Shown here in pieces: positions 30,201-38,541 of a stretch of 64,000 nt of DNA (its first letter is position 1; every line of letters starts with the position of its first letter). A program made the translations under genes and the position numbers. Location of the stretch: the NCBI GenBank assembly GCA_900444965.1, contig UFRQ01000003.1, positions 2,480,001 to 2,544,000 on the forward strand, read 5' to 3'. Source of the DNA: [Actinobacillus] rossii (lineage in GTDB: Bacteria; Pseudomonadota; Gammaproteobacteria; Enterobacterales; Pasteurellaceae). The notes beneath the pieces were generated by a model, which ran no database searches, was not told the DNA's origin, and saw only the letters and a list, made by a program, of their open reading frames with translations.

Positions 30201-30567
30201 GATAACACTTTTGCTGCTCGGAGTGTTCAGATGACTGCAGATAAGCATTGAGTTGTGATATATTGGCTCGGGGAATTAACGTCATTAAACGCCATGCCAT
30301 CCACTCTTTTGCAAACTGGCTATGTTCCGCAACCTGTGGCAAATTATCAACATATTGTTGCCAAATAAAACTTGCAGGCAATGGAAATCTTAGATTCGCT
30401 GCAATTCCCGTTTTCTCTGCGATCTGCAACTGCAACCACTGCGCCATTCCTGGACTTTGCACCATAATAGTTTCTGGCATAAAAGGATCTGCAATATTTT
30501 GTTCCATTAACGTTAACAAAATATCTTTTTGCACATCTAAGTCGTTAGAATGATAAATATAAAACAC
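27235..30567 (-). CDS. recC: Exodeoxyribonuclease V gamma subunit
   Basis: RecC, the Chi-recognising subunit of RecBCD, 1110 aa (E. coli 1122). Seen: N-terminal IYHSNDLDVQKDILLTLM and VQSPGMAQWLQLQIAEKTGIAANLRFPLPASFIWQ, the inactivated-helicase core with FGISALPKTYLETL, CLLGMNDADYPRQQTPNSFDLM and the C-terminal nuclease-like fold. The start codon is GTG at 30567. recB, recD and ptrA are not adjacent. It lies downstream of comNOPQ, with 70 bp and a USS between. Confidence 0.95.
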   Translation of the reverse strand: MFYIYHSNDLDVQKDILLTLMEQNIADPFMPETIMVQSPGMAQWLQLQIAEKTGIAANLRFPLPASFIWQQYVDNLPQVAEHSQFAKEWMAWRLMTLIPRANISQLNAYLQSSEHSEQQKCYQLAFKIADLFDQYLVYRPDWLAAWERGDDGYIQKQIQSQKNGKNEKLFKQIQQDIQWQGELWRALVAEIQTQYPENEAQHRAKLHDAYLALLQQKAPKNLPVRLFVFGISALPKTYLETLAVMANYCDVHLFFNNPSREYWGDIVDPTFVQKLALKRRQEWKTPEKFTTLLSNINKPIEATQEGEILQLGHPLLAAWGKLGRDFFHLLNLIDGTDIQFFTDLNDTSLLSQVQNRILNLKANKTDLLHLSENDGTLSFHACHSPMREVEVLHDYLLQLFQQDPELTPKDIVVMVADIDKYSPYIQAIFGQYQRYYNGKLEKRYIPFSISDGKLSENDVLIATFLSLLKLKESPFSAEEVLALLEIPAVHEKFNIELRDLETIRHWVVDVGIRFGLEENNATRNFNAWQAGLERMLLGFALPEENAIWQNTLGFDNAYGLKAQLVGNLASFIECLQQWHQTMLTEHKMNEWQGILTTLVDNFFAQNNDNVDTLLYIKDCIQTQADLLAEIHFEQPIVIDVIAEMMASKLDDNDNSLKFLVGKVSFCTLLPMRAIPFKVVCLLGMNDADYPRQQTPNSFDLMQYHRQKGDRFHRDDDRYLFLEALLAAQQYLYISYVGRSAIDNQPLEPSVLVSQLLDYINDNLSDDKKIKVQQHSMAIFSPENFSETHRTFAKEWLPLANRQIMSVSDFATQDLAAPLETISQLEFSQLVQFIRHPVRYFFEKQLGVYFKNDDELIADSENFTLNGLDLYQINNDILSCNDDELDLFFQKWRLKGIAPRGHFATVYEQQVRSNMAEFRETLRDYVQHPPQTEWLELKLQTSHGELTLQGILDNLFGETKQRILWRVGKIKESFIIEHWLMYLWQVVVTGRTQSPLLYCKNKTVECYQFETLEKSTALEQLLVYVEAYLQGLQHIQLVPTVELDKCLKMAEKSVLENQSILEKIAYGDNYGAKADIYWRRILTQTQHWEFESMGSQVVAWFELMTKSLKKC

Positions 30568-30637
30568 GGCGTCATCTCGGCAATTTAAAGTAAAAGTGCG
30601 GTTATTTTCCGAGAGATTTTCTCTGTCTGCAAGTAAT

Positions 30638-30931
30638 TTATAAGCTAATTTTACCCGCTGGATAACCTACAACAATTGATTCGCCGCACTGAATTTGGAA
30701 ACGAACACCATTTTGTTTCACATTGTTTTCACAAGGCAAACCCAAAAATTGACGCTGCTTTTGATTCTCTATAATTTGAATCGCTTGATAACGTTGATAA
30801 ATTTCAACGGCTGTCTTACGTTGAATACTCATCCACTGATTTATAGCCAGGAAAATCCCACTAAACAAACTTAAACTCACAAGTAAAGTTAATAAACTCA
30901 TCCCTTTATATTGCTTAAGGCGTAAAATCAT
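30638..30931 (-). CDS. comQ: Competence minor pseudopilin ComQ
   Basis: Last gene of the four-gene prepilin-like operon. About 97 aa from the ATG at 30931, which lies 17 bp inside comP. The upstream 25-codon extension was excluded because the prepilin-like leader RLKQYKG|MSLLTLLVSLSLF would then be internal. Two Cys (LPCEN, IQCGE) may pair. Corresponds to H. influenzae comQ (HI0941 from memory). Needed with comNOP for type IV pilus-dependent DNA uptake. Confidence 0.82.
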   Translation of the reverse strand: MILRLKQYKGMSLLTLLVSLSLFSGIFLAINQWMSIQRKTAVEIYQRYQAIQIIENQKQRQFLGLPCENNVKQNGVRFQIQCGESIVVGYPAGKISL

Positions 30932-31592
30932 ACCAACTTTTCTCCGCGCGATGCCATTGACTTTGTTGTTGTACAACGTTTTTAACGGTTGCTTTACGAT
31001 ATACAATAGTCACATCACTATCCACTGTTAAACTCCCTCCTGTGATCACTGAACCACTAATCTTCCCTTTTCCCGAGAGACGTAAATCTCCTTCTGCCAC
31101 AATCACAGCATAAATACTGCCTGATAATTGAAATTCTGTTTGTGTTCTATCAAACCAATAAAAATGATCATACTTATCTATTGGATGAGGTATTGGAGCC
31201 GGTTGTAATTCAGATTCAAACAATGATACTTTGTCACTATCAATATAAGTATTCAGCCCACCTTCATAAATAGCTTTCTTTGGTGATTGTTTAAACAGTG
31301 CATGGCGTTCACACCAAATATACTGCTGATTATCATCTATAAAATTTTCCTGTTGAAAAACGACTTGGTAAACATTTCCCGTCATATCTAGAGGCACTGA
31401 CGAACAAGCGGAAGACTTTTCTTGTTGACTACGAACTTGCAATAGTAGACTTTGGTCAACATAATGAGTTCGTTGTGATACTAATGCAGAATGTAACCGT
31501 AAAATATCATCATCAAATAACAATAATAAAAATACCATTGTGCTCAATAAAACCAATAGCGTTAACGTCATCACTCCACGGTATAACTTCAC
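30915..31592 (-). CDS. comP: Competence pseudopilin-like protein ComP
   Basis: 225 aa with a GTG start at 31592, overlapping comO by four bases. The short leader MKLYRG is followed by a hydrophobic helix (VMTLTLLVLLSTMVFLLLLF). The later region GNVYQVVFQQEN and the beta-helix-like repeat SGSIYAVIVAEGDLRLSGKGKISGSVITGG resemble PilX/GspK-type or DUF2572-type proteins. Part of comNOPQ. The function within the pilus tip complex is inferred from the operon. Confidence 0.82.
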   Translation of the reverse strand: MKLYRGVMTLTLLVLLSTMVFLLLLFDDDILRLHSALVSQRTHYVDQSLLLQVRSQQEKSSACSSVPLDMTGNVYQVVFQQENFIDDNQQYIWCERHALFKQSPKKAIYEGGLNTYIDSDKVSLFESELQPAPIPHPIDKYDHFYWFDRTQTEFQLSGSIYAVIVAEGDLRLSGKGKISGSVITGGSLTVDSDVTIVYRKATVKNVVQQQSQWHRAEKSWYDFTP

Positions 31593-32308
31593 TTCAATGT
31601 ACCTTGATTCAATAAGGGAATAACAATGCTCGTTTCATAAGAAATCGCTTTTTGCATTTTCAATTGTCCAACGAGTTTAACTTCAATTCCCTGTTTCTCT
31701 GCAAGCCAATTAAACACTAAGTTGGTTATTGTATATTCAGTATCATCTAATAAATCTGTCCATCCACCTGCATTACAAGCTGACTGTTGAAGATAACGAC
31801 GGCATTCTTCTTGTGAACAAGTTTGGCTAATTGTATTTTTATAGGTTTGACGACTCTCAACCATATTCTTATTCAAGCGATAGCCAAATAATTCTGTACC
31901 GATTTCTGATGTAGAATTGTTATCGCCATTTACACAAGACTTCCCCTTATTTTTTGAACCAATACAACCATTGGCATTCACATCGTAAAAAAATAAAATA
32001 CAACTGTTTTGTGGTTCATTATCGGCTTGTTGAATTGTCACACTCGTGCCCTGTTCATCTTGTTCAAATAAAGCAAGATTGTTTTGTTGCAACCCTTCAA
32101 CTGATGCCCGAAAACCTGAGCGACGCACATCACGCCCAATGCTTTGAATAACTCGTTGTAATTCTGTCTGTAATTGTAGCTGTAATAAAATATGCTTATT
32201 TTGCTGTTGAACCTGACTATAAAAACTAATAATTACAAGCAGTAGAAATGATGAAAGACTCACACTAACCATTAATCCCAACAAACTTTGTCCATGAAAC
32301 AAGCGCAT
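31589..32308 (-). CDS. comO: Competence minor pseudopilin ComO
   Basis: 239 aa, PilW-like: short leader MRLFHG then QSLLGLMVSVSLSSFLLLVIISFYSQ. It has several Cys (NSCILFF, NGCIGS, KSCVNG, QTCSQEECRRYLQQSACN), probably disulfide-bonded in the periplasm. ATG at 32308 overlaps the comN stop (TAATG), and the 3' end overlaps comP. Part of the Sxy/CRP-dependent competence regulon in H. influenzae. Confidence 0.84.
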   Translation of the reverse strand: MRLFHGQSLLGLMVSVSLSSFLLLVIISFYSQVQQQNKHILLQLQLQTELQRVIQSIGRDVRRSGFRASVEGLQQNNLALFEQDEQGTSVTIQQADNEPQNSCILFFYDVNANGCIGSKNKGKSCVNGDNNSTSEIGTELFGYRLNKNMVESRQTYKNTISQTCSQEECRRYLQQSACNAGGWTDLLDDTEYTITNLVFNWLAEKQGIEVKLVGQLKMQKAISYETSIVIPLLNQGTLK

Positions 32309-32838
32309 TATTCTTCTCCACTACCTGTAGTACACGCACTAACAGACTGATAATCTTTAAGTTTTAATGTACCCAGATTTGAAAAAGAGAATAATGTACG
32401 ACTATCACCTGCTTGTAACACAAAGCAACCCGATGGAGAAGTGTTCCTAATACCATTAAATTTCGTTATTTCTAGTGGAAAATATTGTTTTGCCACTAAG
32501 GTAGTTTGCTCTGGGAAATAAGGTTGATAAAAATAGGCAACAGCGTCCTTTGAGCAAGATTGTGGAAAAAAGCAATCACAGAATTGTTCTGATTTACGCT
32601 GTGCTGTAATACACCAACGCTTAGAGGCATTTTGACGATTTGCCATAATTAGCCAAATATCTGACGAATTTTCTACACGTCCCTGAATTTGTCTTAAAAA
32701 CAAATAAAGCTTATGTTGTTCTTTAACCAAAATCATTTGATTATTATTTTGTTGCCACGTAGGAAAAGTAAAGAGCGTAGTCAAACTGATAATCAAAATA
32801 ACCAATAGCATCTCTACTAATGTAAAACCTCTGAGCAT
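32308..32838 (-). CDS. comN: Competence minor pseudopilin ComN
   Basis: First gene of the operon, 176 aa, GspH/FimT-like. Classic prepilin peptidase site MLRG|FTLVEMLLVILIISL with the conserved Glu at +5. Paired Cys in RWCITAQ and EQFCDCFFPQSCSKD. A degenerate CRP-type site is centred about 78 bp upstream, as expected for a Sxy-dependent (CRP-S) promoter. Confidence 0.86.
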   Translation of the reverse strand: MLRGFTLVEMLLVILIISLTTLFTFPTWQQNNNQMILVKEQHKLYLFLRQIQGRVENSSDIWLIMANRQNASKRWCITAQRKSEQFCDCFFPQSCSKDAVAYFYQPYFPEQTTLVAKQYFPLEITKFNGIRNTSPSGCFVLQAGDSRTLFSFSNLGTLKLKDYQSVSACTTGSGEE

Positions 32839-32905
32839 AAAAACTCTCCTATTTTCAACCGCACTTTAAATATAAAAATCGATATCAGGAAGAAATAGCT
32901 TAAGA

Positions 32906-32927
32906 TTTTGGAATTAAGATCACAAAA
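32906..32927 (-). promoter_or_regulatory. Candidate CRP/CRP-S site of comNOPQ
   Basis: On the leftward strand: TTTTGTGATCTTAATTCCAAAA. The first half matches TGTGATCT of the CRP consensus, the second is degenerate (TTCCA for TCACA), and the ends are symmetric T4/A4 runs. The weak half-site and location (centre ~78 bp before comN) fit a promoter that needs Sxy, but the exact CRP-S core TGCGA is not present. Confidence 0.45.
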
Positions 32928-32933
32928 TTAGTG

Positions 32934-33167
32934 TTATGAACGTCTTTTTTCAAAGAGAAGTTGATAAATCGCTGCGACTAAACAAACTATGGAAATAAAT
33001 AAACGTAGAAATAGGCTAGGAAATGCATACAGCGTGACAGCATAAGCAATGCTAATCATGCCAGTTAGGACAAAACGCAAATAATATTTTGACTTAAAAT
33101 AAGTCACTAACAAAATAGCGAGAAAAAGAACAGTTAATCCAATGGCGACAAAAATAAAGATGTTCAT
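32934..33167 (-). CDS. Small membrane protein, unknown
   Basis: 77 aa, almost entirely hydrophobic, with two to three membrane segments (IFIFVAIGLTVLFLAILLVTYF, then FVLTGMISIAYAVTLYA, then LFISIVCLVAAIYQLLF) and a basic cytoplasmic end EKRRS. I do not recognise a family. It starts at ATG 33167 between comN and the tRNA-Lys array, on the same strand. It might be read from the tRNA promoter region. Confidence 0.6.
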   Translation of the reverse strand: MNIFIFVAIGLTVLFLAILLVTYFKSKYYLRFVLTGMISIAYAVTLYAFPSLFLRLFISIVCLVAAIYQLLFEKRRS

Positions 33168-33190
33168 AATTGAGCCTTAAGATTGAAAGA

Positions 33191-33266
33191 TGGTGGGTCG
33201 TGAAGGATTCGAACCTTCGACCAACGGATTAAAAGTCCGCTGCTCTACCGACTGAGCTAACGACCC
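33191..33266 (-). tRNA. tRNA-Lys (anticodon UUU), copy 3
   Basis: 76 nt including encoded CCA. Read leftward: GGGTCGTTAGCTCAGTCGGT..., anticodon loop CTTTTAA, T-arm GGTTCGAATCC. Apparently identical to the two upstream copies. Last of a tandem array transcribed leftward. Confidence 0.97.
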
Positions 33267-33294
33267 ATATTGATATGGATAATCAAATTTTAAG

Positions 33295-33370
33295 TGGTGG
33301 GTCGTGAAGGATTCGAACCTTCGACCAACGGATTAAAAGTCCGCTGCTCTACCGACTGAGCTAACGACCC
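33295..33370 (-). tRNA. tRNA-Lys (anticodon UUU), copy 2
   Basis: Second of three tandem copies, 76 nt with CCA. Spacers on either side are 28-29 bp and nearly identical (ATATTGATATGGA-AATCAAATTT), showing that the unit was duplicated with its spacer. Confidence 0.97.
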
Positions 33371-33399
33371 ATATTGATATGGACAATCAAATTTTTAAG

Positions 33400-33475
33400 T
33401 GGTGGGTCGTGAAGGATTCGAACCTTCGACCAACGGATTAAAAGTCCGCTGCTCTACCGACTGAGCTAACGACCC
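33400..33475 (-). tRNA. tRNA-Lys (anticodon UUU), copy 1
   Basis: First of the three in transcription order, 76 nt with CCA. The promoter should lie right of 33475 in the 218-bp gap before pal. Confidence 0.97.
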
Positions 33476-33644
33476 ACTTAATTATTGCATACAATAATGC
33501 GTTGCAACGGGTGCATATGATACGGATTTAAATTTAATAATCAACTACTATTTTGAAAAAACTTGACTGATTGGATGAATAGTCAACAATACACCTAAAT
33601 ATTTAATAAAAGTTGACCGCACTTTGCAATTTAAGAACAAAATA

Positions 33645-33670
33645 AAACAGGCTCTTTTCAGAGCCTGTTT
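33645..33670 (-). terminator. Terminator after pal
   Basis: Ten-base inverted repeat AAACAGGCTC/GAGCCTGTTT with a six-base loop, T-rich on the leftward strand, 23 bp past the pal stop. Ends the tol-pal transcript. Confidence 0.8.
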
Positions 33671-33693
33671 ACTAATTTGAAATAAATTCAAAA

Positions 33694-34152
33694 TTAGTAT
33701 GCTAATACTGCACGACGGTTTTTGCTGTATGCAGCTTCATCGTGACCTAATACTGCAGGTTTTTCTTCACCGTAAGAAACAGTAGAAACGTTGTTAGCAC
33801 CTTTAGCAGCTAAGTATGATTTTACTGCGTCTGCACGACGTTGACCTAATGCGATGTTGTACTCAGGAGTACCACGTTCGTCAGTGTTACCTTCAACTAA
33901 TACTTTAGCAGCTGGAGTAGCTGTTAAGTATGCAGCGTGAGCATCTAATACTTGAGTGAACTCACCTTCGATGTTAAATTTATCAAAACCGAAGTAAACG
34001 GTGTTGTAACGTTGTTGTAAATCTTCAACAGAGTAACCGCCGAATTGTTGTCCTGCATTTGTACCGTTTGTTGCGTTAGCATCGTTATCTGATGAACTAC
34101 ATGCAGCTAATGCTAATACTGGAGCAACTAATAATAATTTTGCTAATTTCAT
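33694..34152 (-). CDS. pal: Peptidoglycan-associated lipoprotein Pal (P6)
   Basis: Outer-membrane lipoprotein of the Tol-Pal system, 152 aa (P6 antigen of Haemophilus). Signal peptide and lipobox LALAAC (Cys 19). OmpA-like domain with [44 protein letters not shown] (peptidoglycan-binding Asp and Arg) and NRRAVLAY at the end. Last gene of ybgC-tolQRAB-pal. Confidence 0.98.
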   Translation of the reverse strand: MKLAKLLLVAPVLALAACSSSDNDANATNGTNAGQQFGGYSVEDLQQRYNTVYFGFDKFNIEGEFTQVLDAHAAYLTATPAAKVLVEGNTDERGTPEYNIALGQRRADAVKSYLAAKGANNVSTVSYGEEKPAVLGHDEAAYSKNRRAVLAY

Positions 34153-34174
34153 TAAAAATCTCCTTAGAGTTTCT

Positions 34175-35464
34175 TTATTTAGTTAAGTAAGGTGACCAAG
34201 CAGGGAATTTAACTTGCCCATCACTCCCTGGCAACCGAGCTTTAAAGCGTCCGTCTGCGGACACTAATTGTAGCACCTTTCCTAGTCCTTGGGTAGAGCT
34301 ATAAATAATCATAATTCCATTTGGTGAAATACTTGGACTTTCATCTAAGAAAGTAGAGCTTAACACCTGTGATGAACCTGTTGCTGAATCATATTTAACA
34401 ACATTATCACCTGAAATCATTACCATTGATTTACCGTCAGAACTCATCTGGCCGCTATAACTACGACCACCGCCTACTAATGAAACTCCGCCACCAGACG
34501 CGCTCATTGAGTAAACTTGCGGTGAACCGTTTCTATCGGAGGTGAATAAAATACGACCATCAGGTGTCCAACTAGGTTCAGTATTATTACCTGCACCACG
34601 TGTTAACTGTGTCGGCTGTCCACCATTCGAATTCATTACATAAATATTTAATTGTCCATCTTGGCTGTTTGCAAATGCTAAACGCGAACCATCTGGAGAG
34701 AAAGCGGGTGCACCATTATGTCCTGGGAATGATGCCACAACTTTACGCTGACCAGAACCTAAATTATGAACAACTAATTGCGATTTTTTATTTTCAAAAG
34801 ATACATAAGCTAAACGTTGACCATCAGGCGACCAGGCCGGTGACATCAATGGTTGCGAGCTACGTGTTACAACAAATTGGTTAAAACCATCATAGTCAGC
34901 TACACGTACTTCATATGGTTTTGAGCCACCATTTTTTTGTACTACGTAAGCAATACGTGTTCTAAATGCACCTTTTATCGCAGTCATTTTTTCAAACACT
35001 TCATCACTCACTTGGTGCGCGCCCCAACGAATCCATTTAGGTTGAACGGTAATTGAATTTTGTGCTAATACAGCCCCTGCATTACCCGATGCACCCACAG
35101 TATCTACTAATTGGTAAGCGATGTTATAACCTGCACCTGCAGCAGAGACTTGACCAACCACGATAGCATCAATACCTAATGCAGACCATGCATCTGGTGT
35201 TACTTCAGATGCAGAGCCGGGTTGTTGTGGCATTTGACTGACTGGTAACGGATTAAATTTACCACTATTGCGCAAGTCTGCAGAAATAATTTCTGCAATA
35301 TCTGCTGGTACTGAACCATTTGTTTTAAAAGGGACAACTGCGATTGGACGTGAACCTTCTACCCCTTCATCGATAACGATACGAACTTCGTCATCTGCGT
35401 GAGCAGTGCTAATTACTACAAATAACACTGCAAATACACTCATAATACGAGCGATTAATTTCAT
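34175..35464 (-). CDS. tolB: Tol-Pal system protein TolB
   Basis: Periplasmic beta-propeller that binds Pal and TolA. About 429 aa from the ATG at 35464, with AAGGTGG upstream. A three-codon extension is open. Signal peptide ends near STAHADD. N-terminal domain [27 protein letters not shown], then repeated propeller motifs of the type [30 protein letters not shown] and [15 protein letters not shown]. Confidence 0.96.
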   Translation of the reverse strand: MKLIARIMSVFAVLFVVISTAHADDEVRIVIDEGVEGSRPIAVVPFKTNGSVPADIAEIISADLRNSGKFNPLPVSQMPQQPGSASEVTPDAWSALGIDAIVVGQVSAAGAGYNIAYQLVDTVGASGNAGAVLAQNSITVQPKWIRWGAHQVSDEVFEKMTAIKGAFRTRIAYVVQKNGGSKPYEVRVADYDGFNQFVVTRSSQPLMSPAWSPDGQRLAYVSFENKKSQLVVHNLGSGQRKVVASFPGHNGAPAFSPDGSRLAFANSQDGQLNIYVMNSNGGQPTQLTRGAGNNTEPSWTPDGRILFTSDRNGSPQVYSMSASGGGVSLVGGGRSYSGQMSSDGKSMVMISGDNVVKYDSATGSSQVLSSTFLDESPSISPNGIMIIYSSTQGLGKVLQLVSADGRFKARLPGSDGQVKFPAWSPYLTK

Positions 35465-35535
35465 TATGACCACCTTGTTAAGTCGGTTAATGTTAAGGGT
35501 TATTTATCATCGCATAAACAATAAACAAACCTAGT

Positions 35536-36624
35536 TTATTTTAAGTCAAAACTAATAATAGATGACTTATATTTGTTGTAAATATCATCTGACGGTGGAG
35601 CAGGTACTCTTTTTGTTCTTGCAATAGCACTCAATGCTGCTGCGCAAATATCATCAGGACCTGATACACGTTGATAACCAGTAATCGATCCATCTCGTGC
35701 TAGGCTAATACGCACATCACAAACTTTACCTTTCAAGCTCGGATCAACTAATAAACGACGTTTAATTTCTTTTTTGATCAATGCACCATATTGATCACCT
35801 GTCTTACCACCGTCGCCTGCACCAAGTGCGGCACCACTTCCTTTAGAGCCTGATTTATTTGTATTACCACCACTTGATGCACTACCACCACCGACAGAAC
35901 CAAATAAATCGTCTAACGCAGCTTGATTAGCTTTAGAATCAGCCTTAGCTTTGGCATCCGCTTTGGCTTTCGCATCTGCTTGTGCTTTAGCCTCAGCAGC
36001 AGCCTTTTCTTTAGCTTCTTTTTCTGCTTTTGCTTTAGCCTCTTTTTCTGCCTTGGCTTTCGCTTCTTTTTCTGCTTTCGCTTTGGCGTCTGCGGCGGCT
36101 TTTTCTTTTGCAGCTTGTTCTGCTTTTTCTTTCGCAGCCTGTTCAGCTTTAGCTTTTGCCTCTTCTTCCGCTTGTTTTGCTGCCGCAGCTAAACGTTTTG
36201 CTTCGGCTTCTTTTTTCGCTTTTTCTAAGGCTTCTTGACGAGCTTTTTCAGCTGCTGCTTGTTTCTGCTGTTCTAGTTGTTTTTGTTGTTCTAATTGTTT
36301 CTGTTTTTCAACTTCTTGGCGTTGCTGTTCCACTGTTTCTTGCTGTTCAGGTTCTGGTTTATCTTCAACAATAGGCTCTGGAGTTGGTTTGGCTTTATCT
36401 TTAGAGCCTTTCTTTTGCTGTTTCAAACGGCCCCATTCTTGTGCAGCCGAACCAGTATCCACCATTACCGCGCCGATAACATCACCGTCACCTTCGCCGC
36501 CACCCATTGTTTCAATCGTTTTTGTGAAAAACGACCCAATGATTAACAACCCAAACAAAATAACGTGCAAAACAATAGAGATTAGAAATTCATTAGTCTC
36601 TTTCTTTTTTCGTTGTGTTGTCAC
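35536..36624 (-). CDS. tolA: Cell envelope integrity protein TolA
   Basis: 362 aa, start codon GTG. One N-terminal membrane helix (LISIVLHVILFGLLIIGSFF), then a long Lys/Ala/Glu-rich helical domain II (about residues 95-235, many EAKAKAE-type repeats), a Gly/Ser linker (SVGGGSASSGGN), and the C-terminal domain III with GALIKKEIKRRLLVDPSLKGKVCDVRISLARDGSI that contacts TolB/Pal. It energises the envelope with TolQR and is also the entry route of colicins and phage in enterics. Confidence 0.95.
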   Translation of the reverse strand: MTTQRKKKETNEFLISIVLHVILFGLLIIGSFFTKTIETMGGGEGDGDVIGAVMVDTGSAAQEWGRLKQQKKGSKDKAKPTPEPIVEDKPEPEQQETVEQQRQEVEKQKQLEQQKQLEQQKQAAAEKARQEALEKAKKEAEAKRLAAAAKQAEEEAKAKAEQAAKEKAEQAAKEKAAADAKAKAEKEAKAKAEKEAKAKAEKEAKEKAAAEAKAQADAKAKADAKAKADSKANQAALDDLFGSVGGGSASSGGNTNKSGSKGSGAALGAGDGGKTGDQYGALIKKEIKRRLLVDPSLKGKVCDVRISLARDGSITGYQRVSGPDDICAAALSAIARTKRVPAPPSDDIYNKYKSSIISFDLK

Positions 36625-36662
36625 AATTTATCCTTTGCATACTAGGATTAATACTAAAATAG

Positions 36663-37088
36663 TTAAATCGGATCGGTCATTAATCCGACAGATTTAATAC
36701 CTGCTAAATGAAGCAAATTCAACGCCTTAATGACTTCTTCGTAAGGAACATCACTTGCTCCGCCAACAAGAAATAAGGTATTAGGATCTTTATCAAACTC
36801 TGCTTTTGTCAGCTGAGTGACCATTTCTTCCGTTAATCCTTCAGAACGCTCACCAGCGATTGAAATTGCATATTGACCCACTCCAGCCACTTCGATAATA
36901 ACTGGTACTTTGTCTTCATTTGAGACATTTTGACTTTCCACTGCATCAGGCAAATCCACCTGCACACTTTGGCTGATAATCGGAGCTGTTGCCATAAAGA
37001 TCAATACAAGTACAAGCAATACGTCCAAAAATGGAACAATATTAATCTCCGATTTAATACTTCTCTCTTTATTACGGCGATACGCCAT
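36663..37088 (-). CDS. tolR: Tol-Pal proton channel subunit TolR
   Basis: 141 aa ExbD/TolR protein. Single N-terminal membrane helix with the conserved proton-relay Asp in EINIVPFLDVLLVLVLIFM, then the periplasmic domain starting QSVQVDLPDA. Follows tolQ by 69 bp, which include a USS. Confidence 0.96.
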   Translation of the reverse strand: MAYRRNKERSIKSEINIVPFLDVLLVLVLIFMATAPIISQSVQVDLPDAVESQNVSNEDKVPVIIEVAGVGQYAISIAGERSEGLTEEMVTQLTKAEFDKDPNTLFLVGGASDVPYEEVIKALNLLHLAGIKSVGLMTDPI

Positions 37089-37157
37089 AGTAAACCTCGT
37101 AAAACACGTTCAAAATGAACCGCACTTTTTCTTTAAGCCCGAAATGCGGTCAGAAAA

Positions 37158-37844
37158 TTAGTTGTTTTTCGCAAACACTTGGCGTTGCAAAATGGTCGCA
37201 AATTCGTCAATGAAGTTACCGTAATTTTGCTCTAATTTATTCACGCGTAAGCTTAAACGGTTATATGCCATAACGGCAGGAATCGCAGCAAACAGACCAA
37301 TCGCTGTTGCAATCAAGGCTTCTGCAATACCTGGTGCAACCATTTGCAATGTTGCTTGTTTTGCACCACTCAATGCCATAAATGCATGCATAATCCCCCA
37401 AACTGTACCGAATAAACCCACATATGGACTCACTGACGCTACAGTAGCAAGAAATGGAATACGACTTTCTAAATCTTCTAATTCACGGTTCATCGCAAGA
37501 TTCATCGCTCGCGTGCTACCTTTAATAATTGCATCTGGTGCATCTGGGTTTACTTGTTTCAAACGAGAAAACTCCTTGAAACCAGAAAAGAAAATCAATT
37601 CGCTCCCTGTTAAGTTCGCATCACGGCGATTTGATAAACCATCATATAATTTATTTAAATCTTCACCAGACCAAAAACGATCTTCAAATGCATTTGAATC
37701 TTTCAATGCAGTCGTCAAAACACGACTACGTTGAATAATAATCGCCCATGAAATAATTGAGAAAGAAATAAGAATAAGAATAACAAGTTGAACGACGATA
37801 CTCGCCTTTAGAAATAAATCTAAAAAGTTCAATTCAGCAGTCAT
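37158..37844 (-). CDS. tolQ: Tol-Pal proton channel subunit TolQ
   Basis: 228 aa from the ATG at 37844 ([11 protein letters not shown]), preferred over 37856 because GGAG lies six bases upstream. Three membrane segments; family motifs [30 protein letters not shown] and [24 protein letters not shown] with the pore Thr residues. Forms the proton-driven motor with TolR. Confidence 0.96.
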   Translation of the reverse strand: MTAELNFLDLFLKASIVVQLVILILISFSIISWAIIIQRSRVLTTALKDSNAFEDRFWSGEDLNKLYDGLSNRRDANLTGSELIFFSGFKEFSRLKQVNPDAPDAIIKGSTRAMNLAMNRELEDLESRIPFLATVASVSPYVGLFGTVWGIMHAFMALSGAKQATLQMVAPGIAEALIATAIGLFAAIPAVMAYNRLSLRVNKLEQNYGNFIDEFATILQRQVFAKNN

Positions 37845-37883
37845 TGATAACTCCAAGAAATAAGTGTTTGTTAACTACAAACC

Positions 37884-38288
37884 TTAGTTTAAAAATGCAG
37901 CCTTAACTTCTTTAGGAAGGGCTGCGGGTTTCATTTTGCCGAGATCAACACAAGCTACTTTAACTGTTGCTGTACTCAGCACTGTTTCAGCTCGCTTTAA
38001 GAGCTGTGTAAATAAAATTGTCGCCCCTTTCATCTCAGTGACTTGAGTGACAACATCAAGTAAATCATCAAGTTTCGCAGGAATGTTATAGTCAATCGAC
38101 ATGGATTTGACCACAAAAGCCAATTGTCGTTCATTTAATAACGCTTGTTGTGAAAAATTTAAGGTGCGTAAAAATTCTGTTCTTGCTCGTTCGTAAAAGT
38201 GCAAATAACGTGCATGATATACCACTCCACCGGCATCGGTATCTTCGTAATAAACTCGCACGGGAAAAATAAATTCCTTACTTGTCAT
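37884..38288 (-). CDS. ybgC: Acyl-CoA thioesterase YbgC
   Basis: Hot-dog fold thioesterase, 134 aa. Active-site signature YYEDTDAGGVVYHARYLHFYERARTE with the catalytic Asp near residue 18. In enterics it starts the tol-pal operon and acts on short-chain or phospholipid-linked acyl-CoA. Here it sits 40 bp upstream of tolQ and downstream of cydX, the same order as in E. coli except that ybgE is missing. Confidence 0.95.
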   Translation of the reverse strand: MTSKEFIFPVRVYYEDTDAGGVVYHARYLHFYERARTEFLRTLNFSQQALLNERQLAFVVKSMSIDYNIPAKLDDLLDVVTQVTEMKGATILFTQLLKRAETVLSTATVKVACVDLGKMKPAALPKEVKAAFLN

Positions 38289-38424
38289 ATTGTTAACTGC
38301 TCTTTTATTTTACGGTCGAAAAACTCGCTTATTTTAGAACTACTCTAGTTCATAAGCAATAGATCTTTACATTATCTAAACAAAAAAGGGCTACTAAGAG
38401 CCCTTAAGTGTGGTTAGTTTTTGA

Positions 38425-38526
38425 TTACTCTGAATCAAAGCTACCTTTACGTTCAATTTTATTGTTGATCGTAACGCTTGCCCAAATTGCAGCCAATACG
38501 CCCACTACCCAAATTGCATAGAACAT
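38425..38526 (-). CDS. cydX: Cytochrome bd small subunit CydX
   Basis: 33-aa single-helix protein (MFYAIWVVGVLAAIWASVTI... ending KGSFDSE), too short for ordinary gene callers. Begins 15 bp after the cydB stop with an RBS (GGAGAG). CydX (YbgT) stabilises the haem b595/d site of cytochrome bd. Sequence and position match the family. Confidence 0.93.
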   Translation of the reverse strand: MFYAIWVVGVLAAIWASVTINNKIERKGSFDSE

Positions 38527-38541
38527 AAATCTCTCCTTACA

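Noticed and set aside
33191..33475. Regularly spaced repeats resembling a CRISPR array
   Set aside because: The repeats are 76-nt tRNA-Lys genes with full cloverleaf features, and the spacers are nearly identical to each other.
35923..36374. Long rightward ORFs rich in Phe/Ser/Leu/Ala
   Set aside because: They are antisense shadows of the Lys/Ala/Glu repeat region of tolA.
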